Shown one piece after another: positions 42,399 through 50,442 of a stretch of DNA of 64,000 bases. The notes beneath the pieces are model-generated. The model saw only the letters and a list, made by a program, of their open reading frames with translations, searched no databases and was not told the origin of the DNA. Each line of letters opens with the position of its first letter. Positions within the stretch are counted from its first letter, which is position 1. Origin of the DNA: Desulfomicrobium macestii (lineage in GTDB: Bacteria; Desulfobacterota; Desulfovibrionia; Desulfovibrionales; Desulfomicrobiaceae); contig NZ_JADBGG010000023.1 of assembly GCF_014873765.1 (NCBI RefSeq), positions 1 to 64,000 on the forward strand. The letters run 5' to 3'. The translations under genes were made by a program, and so were the position numbers.

Positions 42399-43130
42399 TC
42401 AGGAACCGCTCACAGCCACGGGCCGATTCAGCGGGGATGTCGGGGCCACGGACTTCAATATGCTTTTCGAGCCGGACAACGTGGTCGGAGTGCTCAACGT
42501 CTTTTCTCCGATACTGCCAACAGATGAATTGCTTCGGGCTTCGTGCATGGCATCAAGTAGGGCTCCGATGCGCAGGCCGTTGTGGTTGGCGATTGCGGCA
42601 AGGGAGTCGTTGGTGGAATTGACCGACAGACCATTTTTTTTCAGCATGGCCAGGCACAGTTCTTCTTTCCATCCCATGAATCTGATCACTTCCCGCAGTT
42701 CCGCCTGTTCGGTAAAACCGTAGGGGGGCACGCCGTAGTCACGCACATGCATGCCTTTGATAAGCCTAAGTCCATCTACGAACTGACGCATGGGCGGCAG
42801 ACCGGCCAGGCTTCCGGCGCAGATGTAGGCGGTAAGCACGGCGGCCGCCACGACGGGCCAACGGAATGGCGTCGCGCTGTCTTTCCGGCTGAGATAGGCC
42901 CGGACCGGGTTCCAGTTGAGCCAGGCATGGACGAGGCTGGCCAGGACGAAGAGCAGTCCGCTCATGATATGCACGAGATTCCATTGGCATCGGCCGAGTC
43001 CGATCATGCGCCAAGGAGAAAAATGTCCCACGTGGGTTGGGGGCGCGACTAACAATATGATGCTGCTGATCAGGAGTACGATGCCGGAAAAGAGCAGGAC
43101 AAGGGACGTGGTTGCTCGTAGTTTTTTCAT
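42399..43130 (-). CDS. DUF4405-like membrane protein
   Basis: A 243-residue protein with four predicted helices (about 7-30, 48-70, 88-108 and a weaker one). Paired histidines (NLVHIMSGLLFVLASLVHAWLNW) resemble the cytochrome-b-like DUF4405 family. A soluble domain follows (GFTEQAELREVIRFMGWKEEL, LAAIANHNGLRIGALLDAM, a helix-hairpin type segment). The last ~40 residues are Ser/Thr/Pro-rich and run to the edge of the DUF4198 scrap, so the true C-terminus may have been altered. It follows the receptor gene by 39 bp. Confidence 0.65.
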   Translation of the reverse strand: MKKLRATTSLVLLFSGIVLLISSIILLVAPPTHVGHFSPWRMIGLGRCQWNLVHIMSGLLFVLASLVHAWLNWNPVRAYLSRKDSATPFRWPVVAAAVLTAYICAGSLAGLPPMRQFVDGLRLIKGMHVRDYGVPPYGFTEQAELREVIRFMGWKEELCLAMLKKNGLSVNSTNDSLAAIANHNGLRIGALLDAMHEARSNSSVGSIGEKTLSTPTTLSGSKSILKSVAPTSPLNRPVAVSGS

Positions 43131-43169
43131 GTCTTTGATTCACCTTGCTGTGGGTTGTGGTGTGAAGCG

Positions 43170-45251
43170 TCAAAAATTCCAGATCAGTGTGACGCCGACG
43201 GTGCGTGGTTCACCGTCCAGGCAGACTGTCGTGTCCTCGAACGGGGAGATGAAAGTGCAGTATTCCTCGTCGAAAATGTTTTTCCCCCATAGGTACAAGC
43301 TCCAATTGTCCAGTTCGTAGCCCAAGCGCAGGTTGACGGTGCGGTAGGCCTCTTGGGTAGTCAGGTTCTCCTCATCGCCATGGAAGCGTCCGGAACCAAG
43401 CAAATCGGCGCGGGCAAAAAGGCCGTTTTCGGACCGGTATTGTGCGCCGAGACTGTAGGTGTAGCGAGGCGCGTTGGGCAGGAAATTGTCCGAATAGTCC
43501 TTTTCGATCAGGGCGGTCTGGGTCTGGTTCCACTGCGTGGCGGTGAAGTCGTCGAAACGCGATTCGTTGTAGCCGGCGCTTCCGAAGAAATCCCAGCCCG
43601 GAGCCGGTTTAGCCTGAAGTTGTACCTCCACGCCCTGGGAATGGGCCTTGGCCGCGTTGGTGATGGTTTTGGACAGGGTGCTGCGGTCATACTCCATGAC
43701 CTGCTTGTCGGTAATGTCGATGTAGAAAAGGGCTGCGTTGGCCAGCAATCGGCCGCCAAGCCACTGCGTTTTCAGACCCAGTTCGTAATTCCAGGAATAC
43801 TCGGGATCAAAGGTCAGGGTATCCGGTTTGGGTGTCATGGCGAAGTTGTAGCCACCCGTCATGTAGCCTTTGGACACTGACAGATAGGTCATGGCCTCGG
43901 GCGTGACATCATAGGCTATGACGGCCTTGGGCAGGATTTCATTATAGGTGAGGTCGTCCGAGCAGGTCGTGGCCTTGGTGAAATCCTCCACAGTTCCATC
44001 CATTTGCTGGTGATCCAGACGCAGACCGGCAGTCAGGTGCAATTTGTCCACGGGTGTCCAGGTCGCCTGTCCGAAGAGGGCCAATCCATAGACGTCGATG
44101 TCCGCGACCGGATTCATGAGTGTTTTGCCTGTGACTGCATTGATGAAGGAAAAATCGGTTTTCGTGTTGTCGGCAAATCCGTGCAGGCCGACCAGCCATT
44201 GCAGCGCGCCGTCTTTGTCTGAGGAGACGCGGATTTCCTGACTGTACTGGCGGGTGGAAAGATTCATTTTGTTGTAGCGCCGTCGGGCCTGGGCTGCGGT
44301 CATGTCCGCGTCGTTCAGTTTGTCAAAATGCTTGGCCATCAGGGTGGAGATGGAGACAACTTCGTATCCGTGGCCTTTATGCCTGGCCCGAAGGACTTGG
44401 GAATTGCCGTATTCCGTATAGGCTTGGTTCTCGTCGCTGGAGAAATCCAGGAAATCTGTTGCCTGGGGTCCGTCCAGAACCCGGTGTCCCCCTGAATGGT
44501 CGTCCAGGCACATGCCTTCTGCGATGAGGGAAATGTCCCAACGGGAAGTCGGGGTCCATCGCAGGGTACCTCGTCCGTTTAAATGCTGCTGGTCGGGCTC
44601 GGATCCGTCGGCCTGATTGTCCATGAAACCGTCGGAGGACTTGAATTGTCCGGCCGCACCAAGAAAGAGGCGGTCTTCCAGAACCGGACCGCTCACACTA
44701 GCCCCGGTTCGCACGGTGTTGAAGCTGGAATACTCGGTCAGAACCTTGGCCCGGATTTCGTCATCGGGTTGCCTGGTGACGATGTTGACCACCCCGGATT
44801 CGGTGTTGCGGCCGTATAGCGTGCCTTGCGGTCCCTTGAGGACTTCGGCCCGCTCGATGTCGTAAAGATCCAGATTGGGCATGAACTGGGACGGATAGCA
44901 GATGTCATCCACATAGAATCCGGCCGGGGAATAGAGCGATGCCTGGGAGGTGGAAATGCCCCGTATGACGATCAGATTCTGAAACGCGTTGTGCCGGTGC
45001 AGATGCAGGTTTGATGCGAATCCGGTCAGGGCCATGGCATTGTCGATGCCCGCGTCCTGGAGCTGGTATTCGGAAAAGGCGTCCATGCTGATGGGCACGG
45101 ATTGCGGGTTTTCCTCCTTTTTTTGAGCGGTCACGGTGATTGTGCCCAAGTGGTTCGCTTGGCCGGTGGAGTTTTGTTCGCAGAATGCCTCACCTCCCAG
45201 AAAAAGCCAGAGTACGCATAATAAAAGGGCCATGGCTGAGTTGTTGCGCAT
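43170..45251 (-). CDS. TonB-dependent receptor, FyuA/yersiniabactin-receptor type
   Basis: A 693-residue receptor: signal peptide (ALLLCVLWLFLGGEAFC), TonB box ITVTAQKKEE, plug with SLYSPAGFYVDDICYPSQ and VLKGPQGTLYGRNTESGVVN, and a barrel with YLSVSKGYMTGGYNF, TNAAKAHSQGVEVQLQ and terminal aromatic F. The plug and the SKGYxxGGYN and KAxSQGVE elements resemble FyuA, so uptake of a metallophore such as a ferric phenolate or thiazoline siderophore is likely. GGAGGATC precedes the ATG. Confidence 0.92.
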   Translation of the reverse strand: MRNNSAMALLLCVLWLFLGGEAFCEQNSTGQANHLGTITVTAQKKEENPQSVPISMDAFSEYQLQDAGIDNAMALTGFASNLHLHRHNAFQNLIVIRGISTSQASLYSPAGFYVDDICYPSQFMPNLDLYDIERAEVLKGPQGTLYGRNTESGVVNIVTRQPDDEIRAKVLTEYSSFNTVRTGASVSGPVLEDRLFLGAAGQFKSSDGFMDNQADGSEPDQQHLNGRGTLRWTPTSRWDISLIAEGMCLDDHSGGHRVLDGPQATDFLDFSSDENQAYTEYGNSQVLRARHKGHGYEVVSISTLMAKHFDKLNDADMTAAQARRRYNKMNLSTRQYSQEIRVSSDKDGALQWLVGLHGFADNTKTDFSFINAVTGKTLMNPVADIDVYGLALFGQATWTPVDKLHLTAGLRLDHQQMDGTVEDFTKATTCSDDLTYNEILPKAVIAYDVTPEAMTYLSVSKGYMTGGYNFAMTPKPDTLTFDPEYSWNYELGLKTQWLGGRLLANAALFYIDITDKQVMEYDRSTLSKTITNAAKAHSQGVEVQLQAKPAPGWDFFGSAGYNESRFDDFTATQWNQTQTALIEKDYSDNFLPNAPRYTYSLGAQYRSENGLFARADLLGSGRFHGDEENLTTQEAYRTVNLRLGYELDNWSLYLWGKNIFDEEYCTFISPFEDTTVCLDGEPRTVGVTLIWNF

Positions 45252-45314
45252 CTGTTTGATCCTCCAAATTTTTAAATTTGTTTTGCGCGGTTATAATTGT
45301 TATAAATATTTGAA

Positions 45315-45330
45315 AATAATAAATATTATT
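45315..45330. promoter_or_regulatory. AT-rich inverted repeat in the receptor promoter region
   Basis: AATAATA-AA-TATTATT is a 7-2-7 inverted repeat within a very AT-rich stretch (45265-45355) between the AraC gene end and the receptor start. It could bind Fur or the neighbouring AraC protein, or simply be part of a strong promoter. It does not match the classical Fur box closely. Confidence 0.35.
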
Positions 45331-45489
45331 AATATTTGTTGAATAATTAAATATGCAGCCTCAAACTCTTGGGGTCCTTTTATGCACGGAGCAAAGGAAT
45401 GTATTTTGCGGCCCGCACGTTTTTTGTTGCGGGCCGCAGGACATGATTGCGTCGAAACGCCAGGGGCCTGATGGCGGCTGCGCCAGCGT

Positions 45490-46446
45490 TTAACGGGCGG
45501 AGGGGATTGGATGGACCGCTTTTTGGCGGCGGATTGTGGCCGGAGTGTGGCCAAAGCGGCGGCGGTAGGCTGTGGTGAAGTTGGCCTGACTGTTATAGCC
45601 CACGGCCAGGGCTATTTCGCTCAGATTAGTTTCGGTTTTTCGGAGCAGGTCTCGGGCCCTGCAGAGCCGCGCGTCACGCAACAGGGCGAAGGCCGTGGCA
45701 CCGTAAATTTCTTTGAAACCTTGGTTGAGCTTGTTGCGGTTCAGTCCGGTTGTGCGGGCCAGATCCTCCAGGCCGGGCGGGTTCTCCAAACGCGCAAGAA
45801 GCAGGGCATGGGCCGCGCGTATCATCTCCTGTTCCCGGAGGGAAAGTGCTGCTTCGGCTGTGGGGTGCGGCCCCAGTTCGGCTAGAAGTATGGTGAATAG
45901 CTCAAGGGCCTTGGCTTCAAGATATACGCGCCGCATGGCATCGCGAAAAGGGCAGGACAGGATGTGTTCCATGACCAGTCGTGATTGCGCGGTCATGGCG
46001 GTCTGCCGGAGCAGGCCGCAACGGCTGACGGAGCAGTCTGGGACGTGGGTGTCAACAAAGGCCGGGTTCGTCGTCCCAAAGAGCTCTCGAAACGCGGGCA
46101 GGGAAAAATGCACGGACACTCCGCGAATGGGACCGGGGGCAATTTCCGTCACTCCGCGCGTCTCGGGGAGCCAGGACAAGAGACCATGGCCGGGCGGGCG
46201 TTCAAGCACCGTGCGGACGGGGCCGTGATTCAGGGTGAGGCGCTGGCGCTGGGTCAGATTGCAGCAAAGGCTGACGGGTGCGCATTCAATTTCAAAGGGG
46301 ATGTGTACGGCGGTCTGACATTCGCCGGACATCAGCAGCATGGCCAGACCGGGACGAAGTTGGATAATTTCCGGCGTGCATTGAGCCGCAGGATCGTCCA
46401 TACGCACGGACGTAGTGTGCGCGGCGCAGTTCAGGCGTCTGGTCAT
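45490..46446 (-). CDS. AraC-family transcription regulator (PchR/YbtA-like)
   Basis: A 318-residue protein with a ligand domain (about 1-200) and a C-terminal double helix-turn-helix: LEDLARTTGLNRNKLNQGFKEIYG and LSEIALAVGYNSQANFTTAYRRRFGHTP, the AraC signature. In iron systems PchR/YbtA regulators of this kind activate the FyuA/FptA receptor gene when siderophore is bound; the receptor is the next gene downstream. The ATG overlaps the methyltransferase stop (ATGA). Confidence 0.9.
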   Translation of the reverse strand: MTRRLNCAAHTTSVRMDDPAAQCTPEIIQLRPGLAMLLMSGECQTAVHIPFEIECAPVSLCCNLTQRQRLTLNHGPVRTVLERPPGHGLLSWLPETRGVTEIAPGPIRGVSVHFSLPAFRELFGTTNPAFVDTHVPDCSVSRCGLLRQTAMTAQSRLVMEHILSCPFRDAMRRVYLEAKALELFTILLAELGPHPTAEAALSLREQEMIRAAHALLLARLENPPGLEDLARTTGLNRNKLNQGFKEIYGATAFALLRDARLCRARDLLRKTETNLSEIALAVGYNSQANFTTAYRRRFGHTPATIRRQKAVHPIPSAR

Positions 46447-47024
46447 GGCGTCGCCGCCGCGAGGAGCAGAAGCCACGACCCGTCCAGTTCCATCAATTCC
46501 AAGCGGGAAAAGCCATGACTTTCGGCTGCGGTCGTGAACCATTCCGGCGTGAGGCGTCGGGCCGGATGCCCTTCGGGCAGTTGGACATGCCCGGCGTGTT
46601 CCAGGATGCCCAGCCGCCCGCCGGGTTTGAGTACGCGCCGGACCTCGTCCAGCATGAGGCCCAGATGGGTCGTGCGGCCGGGCATGTGCAGGACCATGGC
46701 CAGCAGGCAGGCATCCACGCGTTGCGCCGCCACGGGCAGGGAGGCGGCGATGTCCGCGCGCACAGGCAGGATGGTGGTCAGGTTTGCCCGCCTGGCGTCC
46801 GCATGCAGTTCGCCAAGGACGCGCTTCCAGGTATCCAGGGCCAGCACCGCCCCGTGTGGGCCAACCCGTTTCGCCGCATCAAGGGCGTAATCGCCCGGCC
46901 CACAGCCCAGATCGACGAAAACATCGCCAGCCTTCAGGCCAAGAGCGTTCCAAACATCTGGGGCGATGCCGGGCTGGTAACTGCTGGGACCGGACCTGCG
47001 TCGGCCGGGCGGTTCAGGCGTCAT
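46443..47024 (-). CDS. Class I SAM-dependent methyltransferase
   Basis: A 193-residue protein with SAM loop VFVDLGCGPGDYALDAAKRVG, acidic loop VLALDTW, VDACLLAMVLHM and VLKPGGRLGILEH, as in UbiE/Methyltransf_11 proteins. Start 47024 gives an N-terminus MTPEPPGRRRSGPSSYQPG and overlaps the TrmO-like gene by 11 nt. The substrate is unknown; many proteins of this type next to arsenic or metal genes act on small molecules. Confidence 0.83.
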   Translation of the reverse strand: MTPEPPGRRRSGPSSYQPGIAPDVWNALGLKAGDVFVDLGCGPGDYALDAAKRVGPHGAVLALDTWKRVLGELHADARRANLTTILPVRADIAASLPVAAQRVDACLLAMVLHMPGRTTHLGLMLDEVRRVLKPGGRLGILEHAGHVQLPEGHPARRLTPEWFTTAAESHGFSRLELMELDGSWLLLLAAATP

Positions 47025-47595
47025 TCCCGTCCCCGGCCACGATTTCGGCTTGAATCCGCTCCATCCATTGCGGCATGCGTACTCCGTCGCGGGGCTGGCG
47101 CTCTGGAACATAGGGCTTGATGTCGATGACCGGGCTGTTGTCGATGGCGTCGAGGCCGGTGACATGCAGGATGTTGCCGCTGCGGGCGGTCAGGCGCACC
47201 GTGGTCATGAGTACGGGATTGGGCCGGGCCGGGCTGCGCGTGCCAAAAATGCCCACGCGCGGGAGTTCCTTGCGGCCCATGGGGTGAACCCGGGTCAGGA
47301 GGCGTCCATGGTCCGGCACCTTGTGCCCCCAGTAGAGGACGATCAGATGCGAATAATCGTCAATGCCGTCCAGAAGTTCCATCAGCTCTTCCCGAATGAC
47401 GATTTCAGAAACAGCGGTTTTGGTTTCGCGGATGTGCCGGTGCATTTCCTCCATGCGCGCATCCATGGAGATGCCCTGGTCGTCGGTCTTGAGTATGGGT
47501 TCCGCGACCGCATTGCGGATGATGCCCACGGCCTGCACGGGCAGGTGCGGAAAATCGGTGCCATCAAAAACGGTGCGAGCCATTGATCCTTCCAT
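47014..47595 (-). CDS. TrmO/TsaA (UPF0066) family protein
   Basis: A 193-residue protein with the UPF0066 core: VQAVGIIRNAV, YSHLIVLYWGH, HPMGRKELPRVGIFGTRSPARPNPV and GLDAIDNSPVIDIKPYVP. E. coli TrmO methylates t6A37 of tRNA-Thr using SAM. This member is shorter and sits among metal-uptake genes, so another small-molecule methylation role is possible. The start at 47595 has AGGAG 6 nt upstream; ATG 47583 is an alternative. Confidence 0.85.
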   Translation of the reverse strand: MEGSMARTVFDGTDFPHLPVQAVGIIRNAVAEPILKTDDQGISMDARMEEMHRHIRETKTAVSEIVIREELMELLDGIDDYSHLIVLYWGHKVPDHGRLLTRVHPMGRKELPRVGIFGTRSPARPNPVLMTTVRLTARSGNILHVTGLDAIDNSPVIDIKPYVPERQPRDGVRMPQWMERIQAEIVAGDGNDA

Positions 47596-47635
47596 CTTTT
47601 TCTCCTTGTTGGCCGCGGCGCGTGCCACGTCGTGT

Positions 47636-48184
47636 TTATTGGCGCCAGGCTTCCAGCGAAGCCAGCAGGCCGGTGACACGGTTTTGGACCTCCAGCACAT
47701 CCTCCGCATGCGGCCGGTACTGGATATTTCCGAGTCGTCCGTATGCGTTTAGGTCTTCTTTGTGTGAAAATTGACCGATAACGTGCCACGAATCAAGAAC
47801 TATGTATCCCAGATGTTCCAGAAAGGAGCGCAGCCACGCGGTCATGGGTTGGGCCTCGCGCTCGCCGATGTGCGGGCCGCCGAACGTACCGAAGCACACG
47901 CCGAACTTTCCGGGAATTATGGGTGAGGCCGGTTTGATCAGTCCCTGGCTGTTGTAGTGCTTCATCCGGGCCATGATGAAGTCCATCATCTTTTTGGTTG
48001 GCAGCCAGTCGATGACCGGTGAGCCGGCAAAGACGAGATCATAATCGAAAAAGTCCAGGTCCAGACTTTTGTCGATCTTGACCAGTTCGGAATCCAGGTC
48101 GTGCTCCAGGGCTGTTCCGTGGATGGCGCGGGCGATTTTTTCCGTGTTGCCGCTCAGGGAATCGTACAAAACAAGTGTTCTCAT
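47636..48184 (-). CDS. Flavodoxin-like protein
   Basis: A 182-residue protein with an FMN phosphate loop YDSLSGNTEKIA, FDYDLVFAGSPVIDWLP and GKFGVCFGTFGG. It belongs to the flavodoxin fold but is distinct from the two short flavodoxins (longer, different loops). It may reduce a ferric or other metal chelate, given its neighbours, which is inference. It lies 14 bp downstream of the barrel gene. Confidence 0.85.
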   Translation of the reverse strand: MRTLVLYDSLSGNTEKIARAIHGTALEHDLDSELVKIDKSLDLDFFDYDLVFAGSPVIDWLPTKKMMDFIMARMKHYNSQGLIKPASPIIPGKFGVCFGTFGGPHIGEREAQPMTAWLRSFLEHLGYIVLDSWHVIGQFSHKEDLNAYGRLGNIQYRPHAEDVLEVQNRVTGLLASLEAWRQ

Positions 48185-48198
48185 GGTGTCTCCGTGAA

Positions 48199-49464
48199 TC
48201 AGAAGCTGTAGCGGACAGCGAGGTAGAGGTTGGTGTTGTTTTCAAATTGACCGAAAAAAGTGGTTCGGCTTTCACCCAGAAAGATGTTGCCCCCGCCTTC
48301 CAGGGTTAGATGATCCGTGCATGTGTATTGGATGGTTGGCCGCAGATAGGCGTCCTGGTCGCTGGGGCAGCAGTACGCGGACAGGGCGAGTTCGAGGTTC
48401 TGGTTCATGAGCAGTTGGACAAGTTGCAGGGTCAGCACATGGCGCAGTTCGTCGCGCGGTGCACCGTCGTGATGATTTTCCCGGTATCCTGCGTAATCCA
48501 GCATCTGCTCGACGTAGTATTGCAGGGTGGCTGTGCATTCTGGAGCGATTTCCCGGCTGTAGCCCACCAAGTAGCGCAGTTCCGAATTGGGGATATTCGG
48601 ATCGTGGCCGTACGTGTCGTCCAGGGATTGGTACCAGGCGAATTCGGTGTTGCCGATGCCCTGACCTACCTGCCCGCGCAGGCTCGCACCCAGGCTGCGC
48701 AAGCGGGAAAAGGTCGCCTGGCCGTCCCGTGTCCGGGCGTTTGGGGTTTTCCAGAAACCATCATATCCGTAGGCCGCCAGTTCATAGCCTGTAAACGTGC
48801 GGGACAGGCGGGCCGCGAACTCGTCATCCTTGAACCAGGCGTTTGGCGTGACTTCGTTTACCACTGCGTCCTGGCCCGCGAGGCGATCACCGTCCCAGTA
48901 TGAGACGTATTCGCCGGTGATAAACCGGTCCGGATCAAAACGCGGCGTGTAGACGAGGTCGATGTCGCAGACGTTCGTGAACAGACCTACCTTGATCGCG
49001 TCCGACGGGGCCTTGAGGTATTCGGCGGCGCGGCCGATGAAGAACGACCGCCAGTCCTTGGGGAAGAGGTCGTTCAGGAAGACGAGATCGCCGGTGCCCC
49101 AGGTCAGGATCTGACGGCCGATCTTCACGTCGAGCATGTCCAGGGGGCGGGCGAAGAACCACAGTTCCCTGGTGTCGTATTCGCCTTGTTCGGACACACC
49201 ATCGGCCCAGGCATCCCCCTTGTACTTGAGGTCGAACCAGTCCGTGGTCTTCAATATTTCCATCTGCAGACGGGTTTCCATGACCGAGGCGTCGGATTCC
49301 TCGGGGTCGTCCTGCAGGCGCGCGCCGTAGCGCAGTTCCGTGTAGCCGTGCACTTCCGTGTCGAGCCGTTCCAGCAGGGAGCGTTCCCCCGCGTGCAGGT
49401 TGGCTGCGTTGGCCCAGATCAGCATGACCCAGGCCAGCGCGGCGAGAGCGGCCTTGTCTTTCAT
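48199..49464 (-). CDS. DUF1302-like outer-membrane beta-barrel protein, module 2
   Basis: A 421-residue barrel protein with signal sequence (ALAALAWVMLIWANAANLHA), DVKIGRQILTWGTGDLVFLNDLFP and a C-terminal Phe (NLYLAVRYSF). It shares the GRQ-x-x-x-WG element and overall length with the product of 38951-40204. It probably forms the outer-membrane part of module 2 with the LolA-like protein and RND transporter. The start overlaps the LolA-like stop by 4 nt. Confidence 0.82.
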   Translation of the reverse strand: MKDKAALAALAWVMLIWANAANLHAGERSLLERLDTEVHGYTELRYGARLQDDPEESDASVMETRLQMEILKTTDWFDLKYKGDAWADGVSEQGEYDTRELWFFARPLDMLDVKIGRQILTWGTGDLVFLNDLFPKDWRSFFIGRAAEYLKAPSDAIKVGLFTNVCDIDLVYTPRFDPDRFITGEYVSYWDGDRLAGQDAVVNEVTPNAWFKDDEFAARLSRTFTGYELAAYGYDGFWKTPNARTRDGQATFSRLRSLGASLRGQVGQGIGNTEFAWYQSLDDTYGHDPNIPNSELRYLVGYSREIAPECTATLQYYVEQMLDYAGYRENHHDGAPRDELRHVLTLQLVQLLMNQNLELALSAYCCPSDQDAYLRPTIQYTCTDHLTLEGGGNIFLGESRTTFFGQFENNTNLYLAVRYSF

Positions 49465-50294
49465 CGCGTGAGTTCTCGTGGAGGTCTGCGCAGATAGCGC
49501 TCGGTGAACAGGTCCGCCTGAAGACCCTGATTGTAGCCAATTCGAGAAAAAGACATGACCGTGGCGCTGCCGGAGTCCAGATTTCTGGCCACGGACTCGG
49601 CCACAGTGGGATAGACGACGGACTGGTCGTTTTCCTTCGCCTGGACGTTTTCGACCCTGGTCACTTCTATGGTTCTGTAAGCCCGGTTTCCTTCCCGGAA
49701 GAATTGCAAGCGCATCGGAAGGAATGTCTTTTTGTCCACATGCACGAAATAGTGGCTGAACTCCACGGATTCCGGAGTCTTGGGGACGTTATCGAGGATA
49801 TATTCCGTATCGGTTTCGCCGATCAGTTCGTGGTTGTCTTCGGTGATGGCGCGTCCGGAGATGTCTTCGTACAGAAAGTCCGAACCCACGAAACTGGTCC
49901 GCTTGTCACTGGCTGCGATGCGTTTCACCAGATCAAGGCTTGGCATGTACAACCAGCGGTCGTCATCCTGTCCGGGTGCGGTGTGTTTGTGGACCATGAA
50001 AACCATTTTGCGCACATCGGCGGGTTCGAGGAAATAGACGTAGTACTGCTGCTCGGCGTCATTGTTTTCGTCCCGGCGCAGCATGGCCATTTCCCGCTTG
50101 CGAACACGGCCTTGGCTGTCCGTGATGGTCAGCTCAATCCGTCCTGTGGCGTCTTGACCCTGATACAGGGACGCGTGATTGGCCTTGCGGACGATGTTGT
50201 CCACGTCCAGGTCCGCGGCCCCGGCGGGCAGGACCGGTGCTGCCAGTACGAGGGCCGTCAGCAGTATGCGTTGAAGCAGTGACTGTGCGTGCAT
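49461..50294 (-). CDS. LolA-like outer-membrane lipoprotein-sorting family protein, module 2
   Basis: A 277-residue periplasmic protein: signal peptide (ILLTALVLAAPVLPAGA), GRIELTITDSQGRVRKREMAML, DDRWLYMPSLDLVKRIAA, VGSDFLYEDISGRA. It is paralogous to the protein at 40205-40999 (the WLYMP and GSDF/GTDF segments align directly). Start 50294 is preferred to 50315 because CGGAGAAACAA precedes it. Confidence 0.86.
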   Translation of the reverse strand: MHAQSLLQRILLTALVLAAPVLPAGAADLDVDNIVRKANHASLYQGQDATGRIELTITDSQGRVRKREMAMLRRDENNDAEQQYYVYFLEPADVRKMVFMVHKHTAPGQDDDRWLYMPSLDLVKRIAASDKRTSFVGSDFLYEDISGRAITEDNHELIGETDTEYILDNVPKTPESVEFSHYFVHVDKKTFLPMRLQFFREGNRAYRTIEVTRVENVQAKENDQSVVYPTVAESVARNLDSGSATVMSFSRIGYNQGLQADLFTERYLRRPPRELTR

Positions 50295-50387
50295 TTGTTT
50301 CTCCGATTGTTTCATTGTTTCTCGATAGGTGCCGCAATCAGGGTGTGAGATGGTAAGAATTTGTTTGCCGTCCCTTCCCTCTGCCTC

Positions 50388-50409
50388 CCCCTTCCTTGGC
50401 AGGAAGGGG
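50388..50409. terminator. Hairpin between RND gene and LolA-like gene
   Basis: CCCCTTCC and GGAAGGGG pair around a 6-nt loop with no U tract on the minus strand. It may stabilise or partly terminate the transcript after the RND gene rather than end it fully. Confidence 0.35.
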
Positions 50410-50442
50410 AATCACAATGCTGCCGTCTCGATCTGCGTGGCC

